From SIG351 sp045627045 (GTDB lineage Bacteria > Bacillota > Clostridia > HGM11327), in NCBI GenBank assembly GCA_045627045.1, contig JAZQMY010000051.1, positions 1-64,000 on the forward strand: 64,000 bases of DNA. Direction: 5' to 3'. A program made the position numbers and the translations under genes. Shown here in pieces: positions 43,543 through 51,533 of this stretch (position 1 is its first letter; every line of letters starts with the position of its first letter). The notes beneath the pieces were generated by a model that did no database searches, had not been told where the DNA came from, and saw only the letters and a list, made by a program, of their open reading frames with translations.

Positions 43543-45363
43543 ATGATCAGTGAGATCAACGGAAAAAACATTAAGCTGACCGTCGATGCGGAAAAGCTTG
43601 AATATCATTTCATACTTCCCGGCGGTGCAGAATGGATAATGAATTCAGAGCCGTATTTCGAAATGTCAGACAGCAAAATGTTATATTTCAAGGATGCCGC
43701 AAAGGAAATCAGAAGAAAAGACACCGCAACGGATAAGGGCGTTGAGGCGGTATATTCTTTTGAGAACGGAATCAAGGCGTATACATATGTTTCCATAGAC
43801 AATACGGCAGACGATATATATTTCTCGATCAGAGTCGATGGGGATGAGCCCGGAAGCATTTATCAGATGGCGTTCCCGGGAGCAATGCAGTTTGATGCCG
43901 AAGAAGGCCACGGTTATTCCGTTTTCCCGAGAATGCACGGCACACTTGTGCCTGCCGGAAAGGATATCCCGTTCGGAGGCGGCCCGATATTCGAAAGAGA
44001 CGCATATATGCAGATGTTCGGTCAGGTGAAGGACGGCACGGGCTATCTTGCGATATATGATACACCGTATGATGCAAGATATGAATGTCACGGTCAGAAT
44101 GTAATGCCTGCTTTTATCCCTTCTCTTGGCAGAATATCATATAAGAGAAGAATGCTTTACAGATTCTTTGAAAACTGCGACTACAATACCCTGGCAAAGA
44201 GCTTCAGAAGCTATGAAATAAAGAAAGGAACGCTCGTTACCCTCAGGGAAAAGATGATAAAAAATCCGAAGATAAAAGAGCTTATCGGCGCACCGATCAT
44301 TACGGACACCATTGCGGTGCACATCAACGAGAAATCGGCATATTTCAATAAGGAAGATCCTTCAAAGAACGATACCTGTATGCCGTTTTCCGTATTTGCC
44401 GGAAAGCTTGAGGCACTCCACGAAAAGGGACTCAAAAGAGCATATATTCACCTTGACGGCTGGGGAAAGCACGGCTATGATAACCTTCACCCGATGGCGT
44501 TTCCTCCGAATGAGCAGGCAGGCGGCATTGAGGGAATGAAGGACCTTTCGGAAAGATGCCGTAAGCTTGGCTATATGTTCGGAATACACGATCAGTACAG
44601 GGATTATTATTATGATTCCGAAGGCTTTACGTTTGACAATGCGATAGAGAATATTGACGGTTCTCATCCGTACTGTGACGTATGGTACGGTGGCCCGCAC
44701 TCATGGCTTTGCGCAAAGCTTGCTCCGAAATATGTAAAACAGACATATGATTTGTTTGAAGAGGCAGGAATAGTGCTTGACGGATCGTATCTGGATGTAT
44801 TTTCGGTAGTATTTATGGATGAGTGCTTTAACAAAGAGCATCCTATGACAAGAGAGGAGTGCAGAAATGCAAGAGCAGACTGCTTCAGGGAGCTGACATC
44901 AAGAGGAATAATCCCGAGTTCGGAGGAGACTCTCGGCTGCTTTATGGATACTCAGGTGCTTTGCCACCATTCACCGTTCTTTACGAGTAATCTCGGAAGC
45001 TCAAAGGCAGAGCCCGTTGGAATACCGATCCCTCTCTTTAACCTCGTATATCATGACTGCGTAGTGATACCGTGGTTCGGACTACCGAATACAATGGGCG
45101 GATGGGGCGTACCCGGAAACGAAAGACCGTATCTGCTTGCGATCCTCTACGGAAACACAGTTTACTGCCCGACAAATGCAGACGAGGAAAAGATAAAGGC
45201 TGTGGAGACTGCCTGCAGACTTTATGAGGATGTTGCGACTGAGGAGCTTGTAAAGCACGAATTCGTTGACGGAAATTACAGAAGACAGAGAACGTATTTC
45301 TCAAACGGCACGGTGATCGAGGCGGATCTTGATACCGGAGAATATACGGTATCAAAGGTTTAA
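43543..45363 (+). CDS. putative cytosolic glycoside hydrolase, TIM-barrel type (DUF5696/GH101-GH129-like)
   Basis: 606 aa with AAGGAGG 5 nt before the ATG and no signal peptide. The N-terminal part (about 1-230) looks like a beta-sandwich (EAVYSFENGIKAYTYVSID, FPRMHGTLVPAG). The central part is barrel-like, with strand ends rich in acidic residues: RAYIHLDGWGKHGYDN, YMFGIHDQYRDYYYD, GIVLDGSYLDVFSVV and IIPSSEETLGCF. Such Asp/Glu ends fit a retaining glycosidase active site. The overall pattern reminds me of DUF5696 and of GH101/GH129 endo-type enzymes acting on host or microbial glycans, but this is recall without a search. It stands alone behind trkH with its own terminator. It may work with the other cytosolic carbohydrate enzymes in this window. 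Confidence 0.65.
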   Translation: MISEINGKNIKLTVDAEKLEYHFILPGGAEWIMNSEPYFEMSDSKMLYFKDAAKEIRRKDTATDKGVEAVYSFENGIKAYTYVSIDNTADDIYFSIRVDGDEPGSIYQMAFPGAMQFDAEEGHGYSVFPRMHGTLVPAGKDIPFGGGPIFERDAYMQMFGQVKDGTGYLAIYDTPYDARYECHGQNVMPAFIPSLGRISYKRRMLYRFFENCDYNTLAKSFRSYEIKKGTLVTLREKMIKNPKIKELIGAPIITDTIAVHINEKSAYFNKEDPSKNDTCMPFSVFAGKLEALHEKGLKRAYIHLDGWGKHGYDNLHPMAFPPNEQAGGIEGMKDLSERCRKLGYMFGIHDQYRDYYYDSEGFTFDNAIENIDGSHPYCDVWYGGPHSWLCAKLAPKYVKQTYDLFEEAGIVLDGSYLDVFSVVFMDECFNKEHPMTREECRNARADCFRELTSRGIIPSSEETLGCFMDTQVLCHHSPFFTSNLGSSKAEPVGIPIPLFNLVYHDCVVIPWFGLPNTMGGWGVPGNERPYLLAILYGNTVYCPTNADEEKIKAVETACRLYEDVATEELVKHEFVDGNYRRQRTYFSNGTVIEADLDTGEYTVSKV

Positions 45364-45372
45364 AAAACAAAG

Positions 45373-45406
45373 CACTCCGCAAAAATATGGTTTGCGGAGT
45401 GTTTTT
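45373..45406 (+). terminator. intrinsic terminator of the glycosidase-like gene
   Basis: CACTCCGCAAA (45373-45383) pairs with TTTGCGGAGTG (45391-45401), followed by TTTTTG. Confidence 0.9.
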
Positions 45407-45418
45407 GCATAAAAAAAT

Positions 45419-45443
45419 AAGCTTCCGGAAAACTTCCGAAAGC
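45419..45443 (-). terminator. terminator of the tRNA-Val gene
   Basis: On the minus strand GCTTTCGGAA and TTCCGGAAGC form a hairpin, followed by TTATTTTTTT. Confidence 0.7.
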
Positions 45444-45445
45444 CT

Positions 45446-45522
45446 TGGTGGGGACGGTTGGGGTCGAACCAATGACCTTATGCATGTCAAGCATACGCTC
45501 TGACCAACTGAGCTACGCCCCC
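45446..45522 (-). tRNA. tRNA-Val (anticodon GAC)
   Basis: A complete cloverleaf on the minus strand: acceptor GGGGGCG with CGTCCCC (one G-U pair), D arm GCTCAGTTGGTCAGAGC, anticodon stem TATGC/GCATA with loop TTGACAT (anticodon GAC), T arm with GGTTCGACCCC. The 3' CCA is encoded. It has its own promoter and terminator. Confidence 0.95.
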
Positions 45523-45533
45523 GATACCTATAT

Positions 45534-45562
45534 AGTATATCATATTTCCGTAAAAATTGCAA
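45534..45562 (-). promoter_or_regulatory. promoter of tRNA-Val
   Basis: On the minus strand TTGCAA (45562-45557), 17-bp spacer, TATACT (45539-45534), about 12 bp from the tRNA 5' end. Confidence 0.75.
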
Positions 45563-45676
45563 TAGATTTTTTTAATGTTTATTCACGGAAGCAAAAAACG
45601 TGGTATAATAGAAGTACATAAGAACGAATATAATATAAAAATATGAAAACGCTCGGAATCAGGATGCCGAATATAC

Positions 45677-45705
45677 TTGACTATTTTGCAAGAATATGGT
45701 AAAAT
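45677..45705 (+). promoter_or_regulatory. promoter of the CxxC-repeat lipoprotein
   Basis: TTGACT (45677-45682), 17-bp spacer ending in TGG, TAAAAT (45700-45705). Confidence 0.8.
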
Positions 45706-45746
45706 AGGCACTATGTTTTCACAAACGAAGATAGGAGGAATTATCA

Positions 45747-48221
45747 GTGAAAAGAACAAAAATTGCAATATTGCTTATTGCGATCATTACACTCGTTGCC
45801 CTTTTTGCAGGATGCGATTCATGCAAAGACGGACACACGGAAGAAATCCTTTCCGCAAAGGAAGCAACCTGCACGGAAACAGGACTTACCGAGGGTAAGA
45901 AATGCTCTGTCTGCGGACAGATAACCGTTGCACAGGAAGAAATCCCCGCAAAGGGCCATACTGAAGAGGTCATCCCCGCAAAGGAAGCGACCTGCACAGA
46001 GGACGGACTTACGGAAGGTAAAAAGTGCTCTGTATGCGGCATGGTGATCACTGCACAGGAAACTGTTCCTGCGGCAGGACATACGGAAGTGATCGACGCA
46101 GGCAAGGAAGCACAGGCTTATGCCGACGGACTTACGGAAGGCAAGCATTGCTCTGTATGCGGCACGGTGATCGTTGCACAGGAGGTCATTCCTGCTCTGG
46201 GCGGCAATGCCGGCAAGGAATTCAATATCCCCGAGAACGTGAAGTATGATATCGTTATGGACGGAGAATCGGTTACTGTTTACAAGATAGGCAATAACTA
46301 CTTTGAGGTTCAGAACGGCGAGGTGTTCGGCATCGTTGAGGGCAAGGACGGTGAGAAGTACATGATCACTTACAGCCCTGTAATAGATATCAGTATAAGA
46401 TCATATGAGCCTGTCAGTCAGGATATCGTTGACAGCTACCTCGATTCAATGCTCCTTCTCACAACAAGAGAAATGGCTCTTACGGCAGAACCTGACCACT
46501 CAAAGGATAAGGAAGTAGACGGCGTACACTGCACGGCATACTGCATAGAGGATGAAGGTATGAGCTATGTTATCTACCTCGGCTCTGAAACGGGTATGGT
46601 AATGAGCGGTGCCACGGTGGTTGACGGTAACGAAGTAACTGTTCTTGAAATCAGCAATTACGATACTTCGGTTGACAGCTATGAATCACTTGTACCGAAG
46701 TGCCTTGTTACGGGCGATGATGAAGATCACGTTTACGGCGACTGGGTCGAAACACAGAAACAGACCTGCTTCTGGAACGGATACAAGAACAGAACATGCG
46801 AGAAGTGCGGACACGTTGAAACTGTCATGACGCCTGCCGATCCTGCTCTTCACGAGATAGACGATACGTGGACGACAGACTGGGATAACACAAAGCACTT
46901 CCATTACTGCAAGTCTTGCGGTGTACATTTTGATGAAGCTGAACACGATATAGTAATTGATGAAGGTATTCCTGCTACAACAACACAGGCAGGTCTTTCG
47001 GACGGCTCTCATTGCGCTGTTTGCGGAGCTGTGATCAAGACAAGAGAAATAATCCCTGCACTTGAAACCGAAGACGACGACAAAGAGGACGAAGAAGGCT
47101 ACTATCTCAAGATTGAATCAGAAGAAGACTCGTTTGAGATCATTAATATCAAGAACATATTTTGCTGCAGAACAGAGGGCGAAACAATGGGTCTGATCCT
47201 GAAAGAAGACGGATACAGGATGTTCCTGTGGTCCGGCAATGAAAAATCAGGCGCTATTATTAACAGCATAATGGATGAAGACAATGCAAAGGAGTTCAAG
47301 GATGGTATGCTCTTTAGCGAGGTAGTTGCACTTATTGCCGGTGGCGAGCGAGCAGATGAGTACGACAAGACTATTGCGGGAAAGACGTGTGAGGCGTATG
47401 TAGTTGAAGAAGATGGCAAAACGGGAATTGTCTACATTGAACCGGAAACCAACCTTTTCTTCGGACTTTCAGAAATCGTTAATGGCGAAGCTGTTGTCGT
47501 ATATTGTGTTTCTGAATATGAAGATGGAGTTGATTCACTCGACAGATTTGAAATTCCTGAATGCTTTTTCAGCGGCGAGCATGAGTTCGGCGAATGGGAA
47601 GTAACACAGGAGCAGGATTGCTTCTGGAACGGATACAAAAACAGAACCTGTGAGAAGTGCGGCTACACGGAAGAAGAAGTGACACCTGCCGATCCCGAGC
47701 TCCACGTTCCTTCAGAGGAAATGATGTATGATGATGACAAACATTATTATTATTGCACGACCTGTGGCATTCACATTGACGAAGAAGAGCATAAGTTCGG
47801 TGAACCGTATGATGAGAGCGAAGCAACATGCGCCTGCGAAGGAAGCTACTGGATCACCTGCGAGGTATGCGGATACAATGACTATGTAATAGAAGAAAAG
47901 TCAGATGTTCACACATATACATACGGTTTCTGCTCATATGAAGCTCCTACGGAGGAAGAGGAAGGCTATATCACATTTGAATGCGATTGCTCTGATTCGA
48001 CGGAAGTAAAATTTGTTCTGCCGGCTCTTTCAGAGGAAAATTACGAAAAGAGAACGGAAGATTACCTGATCTATTATGTTATGGACGGAACTGATCTTGT
48101 GAACGAAATCAGAGACAGGTGCCCCGGAATCAGCGATGCTGACATTGCGGATGCTTTGTATTATGCTTCGGATCTGATTACGGAAGACGGTCTCTATGCA
48201 TGGACAGCATTCAATTTCTGA
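45747..48221 (+). CDS. large lipoprotein with tandem CxxC repeats, unknown function
   Basis: 824 aa with a GTG start, AGGAGG 8 nt upstream and a lipobox LFAGC (lipidated Cys23). Just after the lipobox are three repeats of about 40 aa with GLTEGKKCSVCG or GLTEGKHCSVCG, each ending in IPALG or similar. The rest holds two long related blocks (roughly 150-440 and 450-740): each has an alpha/beta-like region (VVDGNEVTVLEISNYD / IVNGEAVVVYCVSEYEDG) followed by a Cys-rich part with WNGYKNRTCEKCGHVET or WNGYKNRTCEKCGYTEE and a HYYYCTTCGIHIDEEEH-like motif. The paired CxxC and His could bind zinc or form disulfides. The small repeats resemble ones I recall in other gut Clostridia surface proteins. No catalytic domain is recognised; ligand or protein binding at the cell surface is a guess. 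Confidence 0.85.
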   Translation: MKRTKIAILLIAIITLVALFAGCDSCKDGHTEEILSAKEATCTETGLTEGKKCSVCGQITVAQEEIPAKGHTEEVIPAKEATCTEDGLTEGKKCSVCGMVITAQETVPAAGHTEVIDAGKEAQAYADGLTEGKHCSVCGTVIVAQEVIPALGGNAGKEFNIPENVKYDIVMDGESVTVYKIGNNYFEVQNGEVFGIVEGKDGEKYMITYSPVIDISIRSYEPVSQDIVDSYLDSMLLLTTREMALTAEPDHSKDKEVDGVHCTAYCIEDEGMSYVIYLGSETGMVMSGATVVDGNEVTVLEISNYDTSVDSYESLVPKCLVTGDDEDHVYGDWVETQKQTCFWNGYKNRTCEKCGHVETVMTPADPALHEIDDTWTTDWDNTKHFHYCKSCGVHFDEAEHDIVIDEGIPATTTQAGLSDGSHCAVCGAVIKTREIIPALETEDDDKEDEEGYYLKIESEEDSFEIINIKNIFCCRTEGETMGLILKEDGYRMFLWSGNEKSGAIINSIMDEDNAKEFKDGMLFSEVVALIAGGERADEYDKTIAGKTCEAYVVEEDGKTGIVYIEPETNLFFGLSEIVNGEAVVVYCVSEYEDGVDSLDRFEIPECFFSGEHEFGEWEVTQEQDCFWNGYKNRTCEKCGYTEEEVTPADPELHVPSEEMMYDDDKHYYYCTTCGIHIDEEEHKFGEPYDESEATCACEGSYWITCEVCGYNDYVIEEKSDVHTYTYGFCSYEAPTEEEEGYITFECDCSDSTEVKFVLPALSEENYEKRTEDYLIYYVMDGTDLVNEIRDRCPGISDADIADALYYASDLITEDGLYAWTAFNF

Positions 48222-48241
48222 TAACCAAACAGATATAATTT

Positions 48242-48270
48242 GCCGGGAAACTTGATTCCCGGCATTTTTT
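48242..48270 (+). terminator. intrinsic terminator of the lipoprotein gene
   Basis: GCCGGGAA (48242-48249) pairs with TTCCCGGC (48256-48263), followed by ATTTTTTT. Confidence 0.9.
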
Positions 48271-48351
48271 TATTCACTAAAGATAAAATGGAGAACAATG
48301 CTGACAGAAATAAATATGTGAGAAACGAAGATAAAAATATGAATTCCCCTA

Positions 48352-48380
48352 TTGCAAAAAATAATATTATGTGATAAAAT
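48352..48380 (+). promoter_or_regulatory. promoter of the SLC13/ArsB-like permease
   Basis: TTGCAA (48352-48357), 17-bp spacer ending in TGTGA, TAAAAT (48375-48380). Confidence 0.7.
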
Positions 48381-48430
48381 ACGCAATGTTCGGCAGAATG
48401 CCGGCAGGAGAGAAAGAAGGCATTTTTATT

Positions 48431-49597
48431 ATGGAGAATACTGTAAAGTCAGACAGTGAAAAGAATACGGGAAACAGACTGCTCACAAAGGCCGGAAGAG
48501 CAATAGCGGGCTTTATCAGAAGCAATGTCGTTTTGACGATAGCGGCAGTGCTGGCAATAGTGACATCCTGCATAGTTCCTCCCGATGCGCAGTATAAATC
48601 CTACTTCGATTTCAAGACGCTTACCTGCCTTTTCTGCACGCTTGCAGTGGTGTGTGCACTCAAGAACATAAGATTTTTCACTTTCATTGCAAGAAAGATA
48701 GTAAAGCTCACAGGCAACACGAGAGCGGCAATTGTAGCGCTCGTTTATATCACGTTTATCGGATCGATGCTCATTGCAAACGATATGGCACTGATCACCT
48801 TCCTGCCTCTCGGATTCTTTGTGCTCTCCTCAACAGGCAAGCAGAAATATATGGCATTCACGTTCATTATGCAGAATATATCCGCAAACCTCGGAGGAAT
48901 GCTCACTCCCTTCGGCAATCCGCAGAACCTGTATCTTTACTCAAAATTCAATATCCCGACGGGAGAATTCTTTTCGATAATGGCGCTTCCCTTTGCGGCG
49001 GCGATATTTCTGATTACGCTATGTTGCCTTTTCGTAAAGAAGGAGTCACTCACGCTTGAGGATGAGGATACAATAGTTCTTCCGCCGAAGAGAACGGCAC
49101 TTTACGTTCTTCTTTTTGCTTATTCGATAGTGATAGTGTTCAGACTGGTGCCTTACTGGACGGGACTTATCATTATTCCTGCGGTTCTTATGTTTGCAGA
49201 CAGAAGTGCGCTGAAAAAGGTTGACTATCCGCTGCTCTTCACGTTTGTGATGTTCTTTATATTTGCAGGGAATATGGCGAGAATAGATGCGGTCAACAAA
49301 CTTTTTTCGGGGCTCCTTGAAAAAAATACACTTATTTTCTCTGCAATGTCCTGCCAGGTGATAAGCAACGTTCCCTCGGCAATACTTCTTTCACAGTTCA
49401 CGGAGAATTACAGAGCACTTCTCATGGGCGTGAATATAGGCGGAACGGGTACGCTGATCGCTTCCCTTGCATCACTTATCACGTTCAGAGAGTTCACGAA
49501 GAACAACAAAGGAAAAACGAAGAGCTATATTGCACTTTTTTCTGCGTTCAATTTCGGCTTCCTTATTGTACTGCTTATCTTCTGCAGTCTATTATGA
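48431..49597 (+). CDS. SLC13/ArsB/NhaD-type (ion transporter superfamily) permease
   Basis: 388 aa from the ATG at 48431 (MENTVKSDSEKN), with AGAAGG upstream; the longer frame to 48371 overlaps the promoter. About ten membrane helices. Motifs typical of the CitM/ArsB group are IGSMLIANDMALITFLPLG, ISANLGGMLTPFGNPQNLYL and a symmetric second-half SNVPSAILLSQFTENY. Members move citrate-like anions, arsenite or Na+/H+; this one cannot be assigned. It is monocistronic. Confidence 0.85.
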   Translation: MENTVKSDSEKNTGNRLLTKAGRAIAGFIRSNVVLTIAAVLAIVTSCIVPPDAQYKSYFDFKTLTCLFCTLAVVCALKNIRFFTFIARKIVKLTGNTRAAIVALVYITFIGSMLIANDMALITFLPLGFFVLSSTGKQKYMAFTFIMQNISANLGGMLTPFGNPQNLYLYSKFNIPTGEFFSIMALPFAAAIFLITLCCLFVKKESLTLEDEDTIVLPPKRTALYVLLFAYSIVIVFRLVPYWTGLIIIPAVLMFADRSALKKVDYPLLFTFVMFFIFAGNMARIDAVNKLFSGLLEKNTLIFSAMSCQVISNVPSAILLSQFTENYRALLMGVNIGGTGTLIASLASLITFREFTKNNKGKTKSYIALFSAFNFGFLIVLLIFCSLL

Positions 49598-49633
49598 TCC
49601 TGAAAAAATTATGATTTTTTTCAAAAAAGGCTA

Positions 49634-49662
49634 TTGACAAAGATTAAAAATAATGCTATAAT
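49634..49662 (+). promoter_or_regulatory. promoter of the tRNA-Ser pair
   Basis: TTGACA (49634-49639), 17-bp spacer, TATAAT (49657-49662): full consensus, 12 bp before the first tRNA. Confidence 0.9.
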
Positions 49663-49673
49663 ATAAGAGCGAT

Positions 49674-49762
49674 GGAGAGATGTTCGAGTGGTTTATGGAG
49701 CTGGTCTTGAAAACCAGTGATGTCGCAAGGCACCGGGGGTTCGAATCCCTCTCTCTCCGCCA
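49674..49762 (+). tRNA. tRNA-Ser (anticodon TGA)
   Basis: A class II tRNA with acceptor GGAGAGA/TCTCTCC, anticodon stem CTGGT/ACCAG around CTTGAAA, a long variable arm and the TTCGAATCCC T loop. The 3' CCA is encoded. Confidence 0.96.
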
Positions 49763-49773
49763 TTTTTTTATAT

Positions 49774-49865
49774 GGAGAAATACCCAAGAGGCCGAAGGGG
49801 CTCCCCTGCTAAGGGAGTAGTGTGCGATTAGTGCAGCGAGAGTTCAAATCTCTCTTTCTCCGCCA
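49774..49865 (+). tRNA. tRNA-Ser (anticodon GCT)
   Basis: A class II tRNA 11 bp after the first: acceptor GGAGAAA/TTTCTCC, anticodon stem CTCCC/GGGAG around CTGCTAA, a long variable arm and encoded CCA. It probably shares the upstream promoter. Confidence 0.96.
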
Positions 49866-49888
49866 CAATCTTTTGAACATTGAGATTG

Positions 49889-49914
49889 AAAAGCACGCTT
49901 GTGAGCGTGCTTTT
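49889..49914 (+). terminator. terminator after the tRNA-Ser pair
   Basis: AAAAGCACGCT (49889-49899) pairs perfectly with AGCGTGCTTTT (49904-49914). Confidence 0.8.
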
Positions 49915-49953
49915 GTACTATATTTAATTAAAAAGAGGTTACAGAAAACTAAA

Positions 49954-51300
49954 ATGCAATCTGACGATCCTGACCCTGATACTGCCAATATCTTTCCGCA
50001 GATATTGCTTATTGTAGTTCTTACGGCAATAAACGCTTTTTTTGCGGCAAGTGAGCTTGCAGTTGTATCAGCAAACAAGAACAAGATCAAACGTCTTGCC
50101 CAGGAGGGCAACAAAAAAGCGATGAAGGTTGAAAAGCTTGCGGAGGATGAAACAAAATTCCTTTCGACCATTCAGGTAGGCATAACGCTTGCGGGCTTCT
50201 TCTCATCGGCTACTGCTTCAGTCACTCTTTCCGAGGGCTTTGGAGTATGGCTCGGCTCGATCGGCGTTCCGTACGGCGAAAAGATAGCGATGGTAATAAT
50301 CACGCTCGTCCTTTCCTACATAACGCTTATTTTCGGTGAGCTTTTTCCTAAGAGAATAGCGCTCAGGGATCCCGAAAAGATATCAATGAACAATGCGGGA
50401 GTTCTGCTTGCGGTGCGCTTTGTGGTAACACCGTTTGTAAAGCTCCTCTCATCAAGCTGTGAGCTGCTTGTAAAGCTTTTCGGCATGGATAACGATGATA
50501 ATCAGGAGAAGGTCTCCGATGAGGACATCATTGACGTGGTGACAGAGGGCGTCAGCGATGGCTCGATAGGCGAAGACAAGCAGAAAATCATAGAAGCGGC
50601 TTTGAAGTTCTATCACCTGAATGCCGCAGACCTTATGACACCGAGAGTTGACGTTTTCATGATAGATATTGATGATGATACGGCAGCCAATGTTTCAAGT
50701 ATTCTCAGCGAGAAGTACACCCGTGTGCCTGTCTATAAGAATACGATTGACAACATTATCGGCGTGATAAATGCGAAGGATATCCTTCTTTCGGCGTATG
50801 AAACAGGCTTTGAGAACGTTCAGCTCGAAAAAATAATGCGTCAGCCGTTTTTTGCACAGGAATTCATCGATGCAGATCAGCTCTTTGAGGAAATGCGTAA
50901 AGCGAACCAGCAGATAGCGTTCCTTGTTGACGAATACGGCGGCTTTTCGGGTCTTGTAACGATGGAGGATCTCGTGGAGGAAATCGTCGGAAACATTGAA
51001 GACGAGTACGACGAGAAAACACAGCCGATAAGCTTTGACGGCGACATATGTATTGCGGATGGCTCTGTGGCAATACATGAGTTGAATGCGGCACTGGATA
51101 TTTCGCTTGATGACGATAACCCCGAATACGACACGGTGGGCGGTCTTATTGTGTATGAGACAGGGCATATCCCCGAGAACGGAGAAAACGTTGAGATAAC
51201 GGTTGATAACGTTATGATCAGAGTGATCTCGGTTGACAACAACAGAGTTTCCAAGGTGGGAATCAGAGTGCTCCCGAAGGAAGATGAAGAGAAAAACTGA
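49954..51300 (+). CDS. CNNM/CorC-type (hemolysin family) membrane protein with CBS pair
   Basis: 448 aa from the ATG at 49954 (MQSDDPDPDTANIF); the longer open frame runs back into the tRNA and is not used. Order: a DUF21/CNNM transmembrane domain (about 10-200; FAASELAVVSANKNKIK, FGELFPKRIALRDPEKI), two CBS domains (ADLMTPRVDVFMIDID; RVPVYKNTIDNIIGVINAKD; LVDEYGGFSGLVTMEDL), and a CorC_HlyC domain (about 360-440). Homologues export Mg2+ or Co2+ or control their transport; the hemolysin label is historical. The ribosome binding site (AAGAGG) is rather far from the ATG. Transcription start is unclear because the tRNA terminator lies just upstream. Confidence 0.9.
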   Translation: MQSDDPDPDTANIFPQILLIVVLTAINAFFAASELAVVSANKNKIKRLAQEGNKKAMKVEKLAEDETKFLSTIQVGITLAGFFSSATASVTLSEGFGVWLGSIGVPYGEKIAMVIITLVLSYITLIFGELFPKRIALRDPEKISMNNAGVLLAVRFVVTPFVKLLSSSCELLVKLFGMDNDDNQEKVSDEDIIDVVTEGVSDGSIGEDKQKIIEAALKFYHLNAADLMTPRVDVFMIDIDDDTAANVSSILSEKYTRVPVYKNTIDNIIGVINAKDILLSAYETGFENVQLEKIMRQPFFAQEFIDADQLFEEMRKANQQIAFLVDEYGGFSGLVTMEDLVEEIVGNIEDEYDEKTQPISFDGDICIADGSVAIHELNAALDISLDDDNPEYDTVGGLIVYETGHIPENGENVEITVDNVMIRVISVDNNRVSKVGIRVLPKEDEEKN

Positions 51301-51317
51301 AAAGAGGAGATAATACC

Positions 51318-51431
51318 GTGAAAAAGAAAATGACGGTTGAAACAAAGAAAAAACTGATAATTGCGGTGGCAGTCGCCGTGGTGGTGCTCCTTGCTCCGCT
51401 GATGTATCTTCTCGGAAAACATTTCAGATAA
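51318..51431 (+). CDS. 37-aa single-pass membrane peptide
   Basis: A GTG start with AGAGGAG at ideal spacing opens a 37-codon ORF, 17 bp after the transporter gene and directly before a UUCG-loop terminator. The product has a basic head (MKKKMTVETKKK), one hydrophobic segment (LIIAVAVAVVVLLAPLMYLL) and a GKHFR tail. Such small membrane peptides often modify a neighbouring transporter; that role is inference. No family recognised. Confidence 0.7.
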   Translation: MKKKMTVETKKKLIIAVAVAVVVLLAPLMYLLGKHFR

Positions 51432-51435
51432 AGAG

Positions 51436-51462
51436 AATCCCGGCTTCGGCCGGGATTTTTTG
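51436..51462 (+). terminator. intrinsic terminator with TTCG loop
   Basis: AATCCCGGC (51436-51444), TTCG, GCCGGGATT (51449-51457), followed by T-rich sequence. Confidence 0.92.
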
Positions 51463-51533
51463 TCAAAAGGGATAATCAAATCATATTATGTGATGAACTC
51501 TTACGGCAGTAATGCCGGGGAAGGAAACAAGAT

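Noticed and set aside
49674..49865. Integrated element at the tRNA-Ser pair
   Set aside because: No integrase, no direct repeat of a tRNA 3' end and only ordinary chromosomal genes downstream.
49822..49953. 44-codon N-terminal extension of the CBS-domain transporter
   Set aside because: It overlaps the tRNA-Ser gene and the tRNA terminator hairpin; the ATG at 49954 gives the normal protein.
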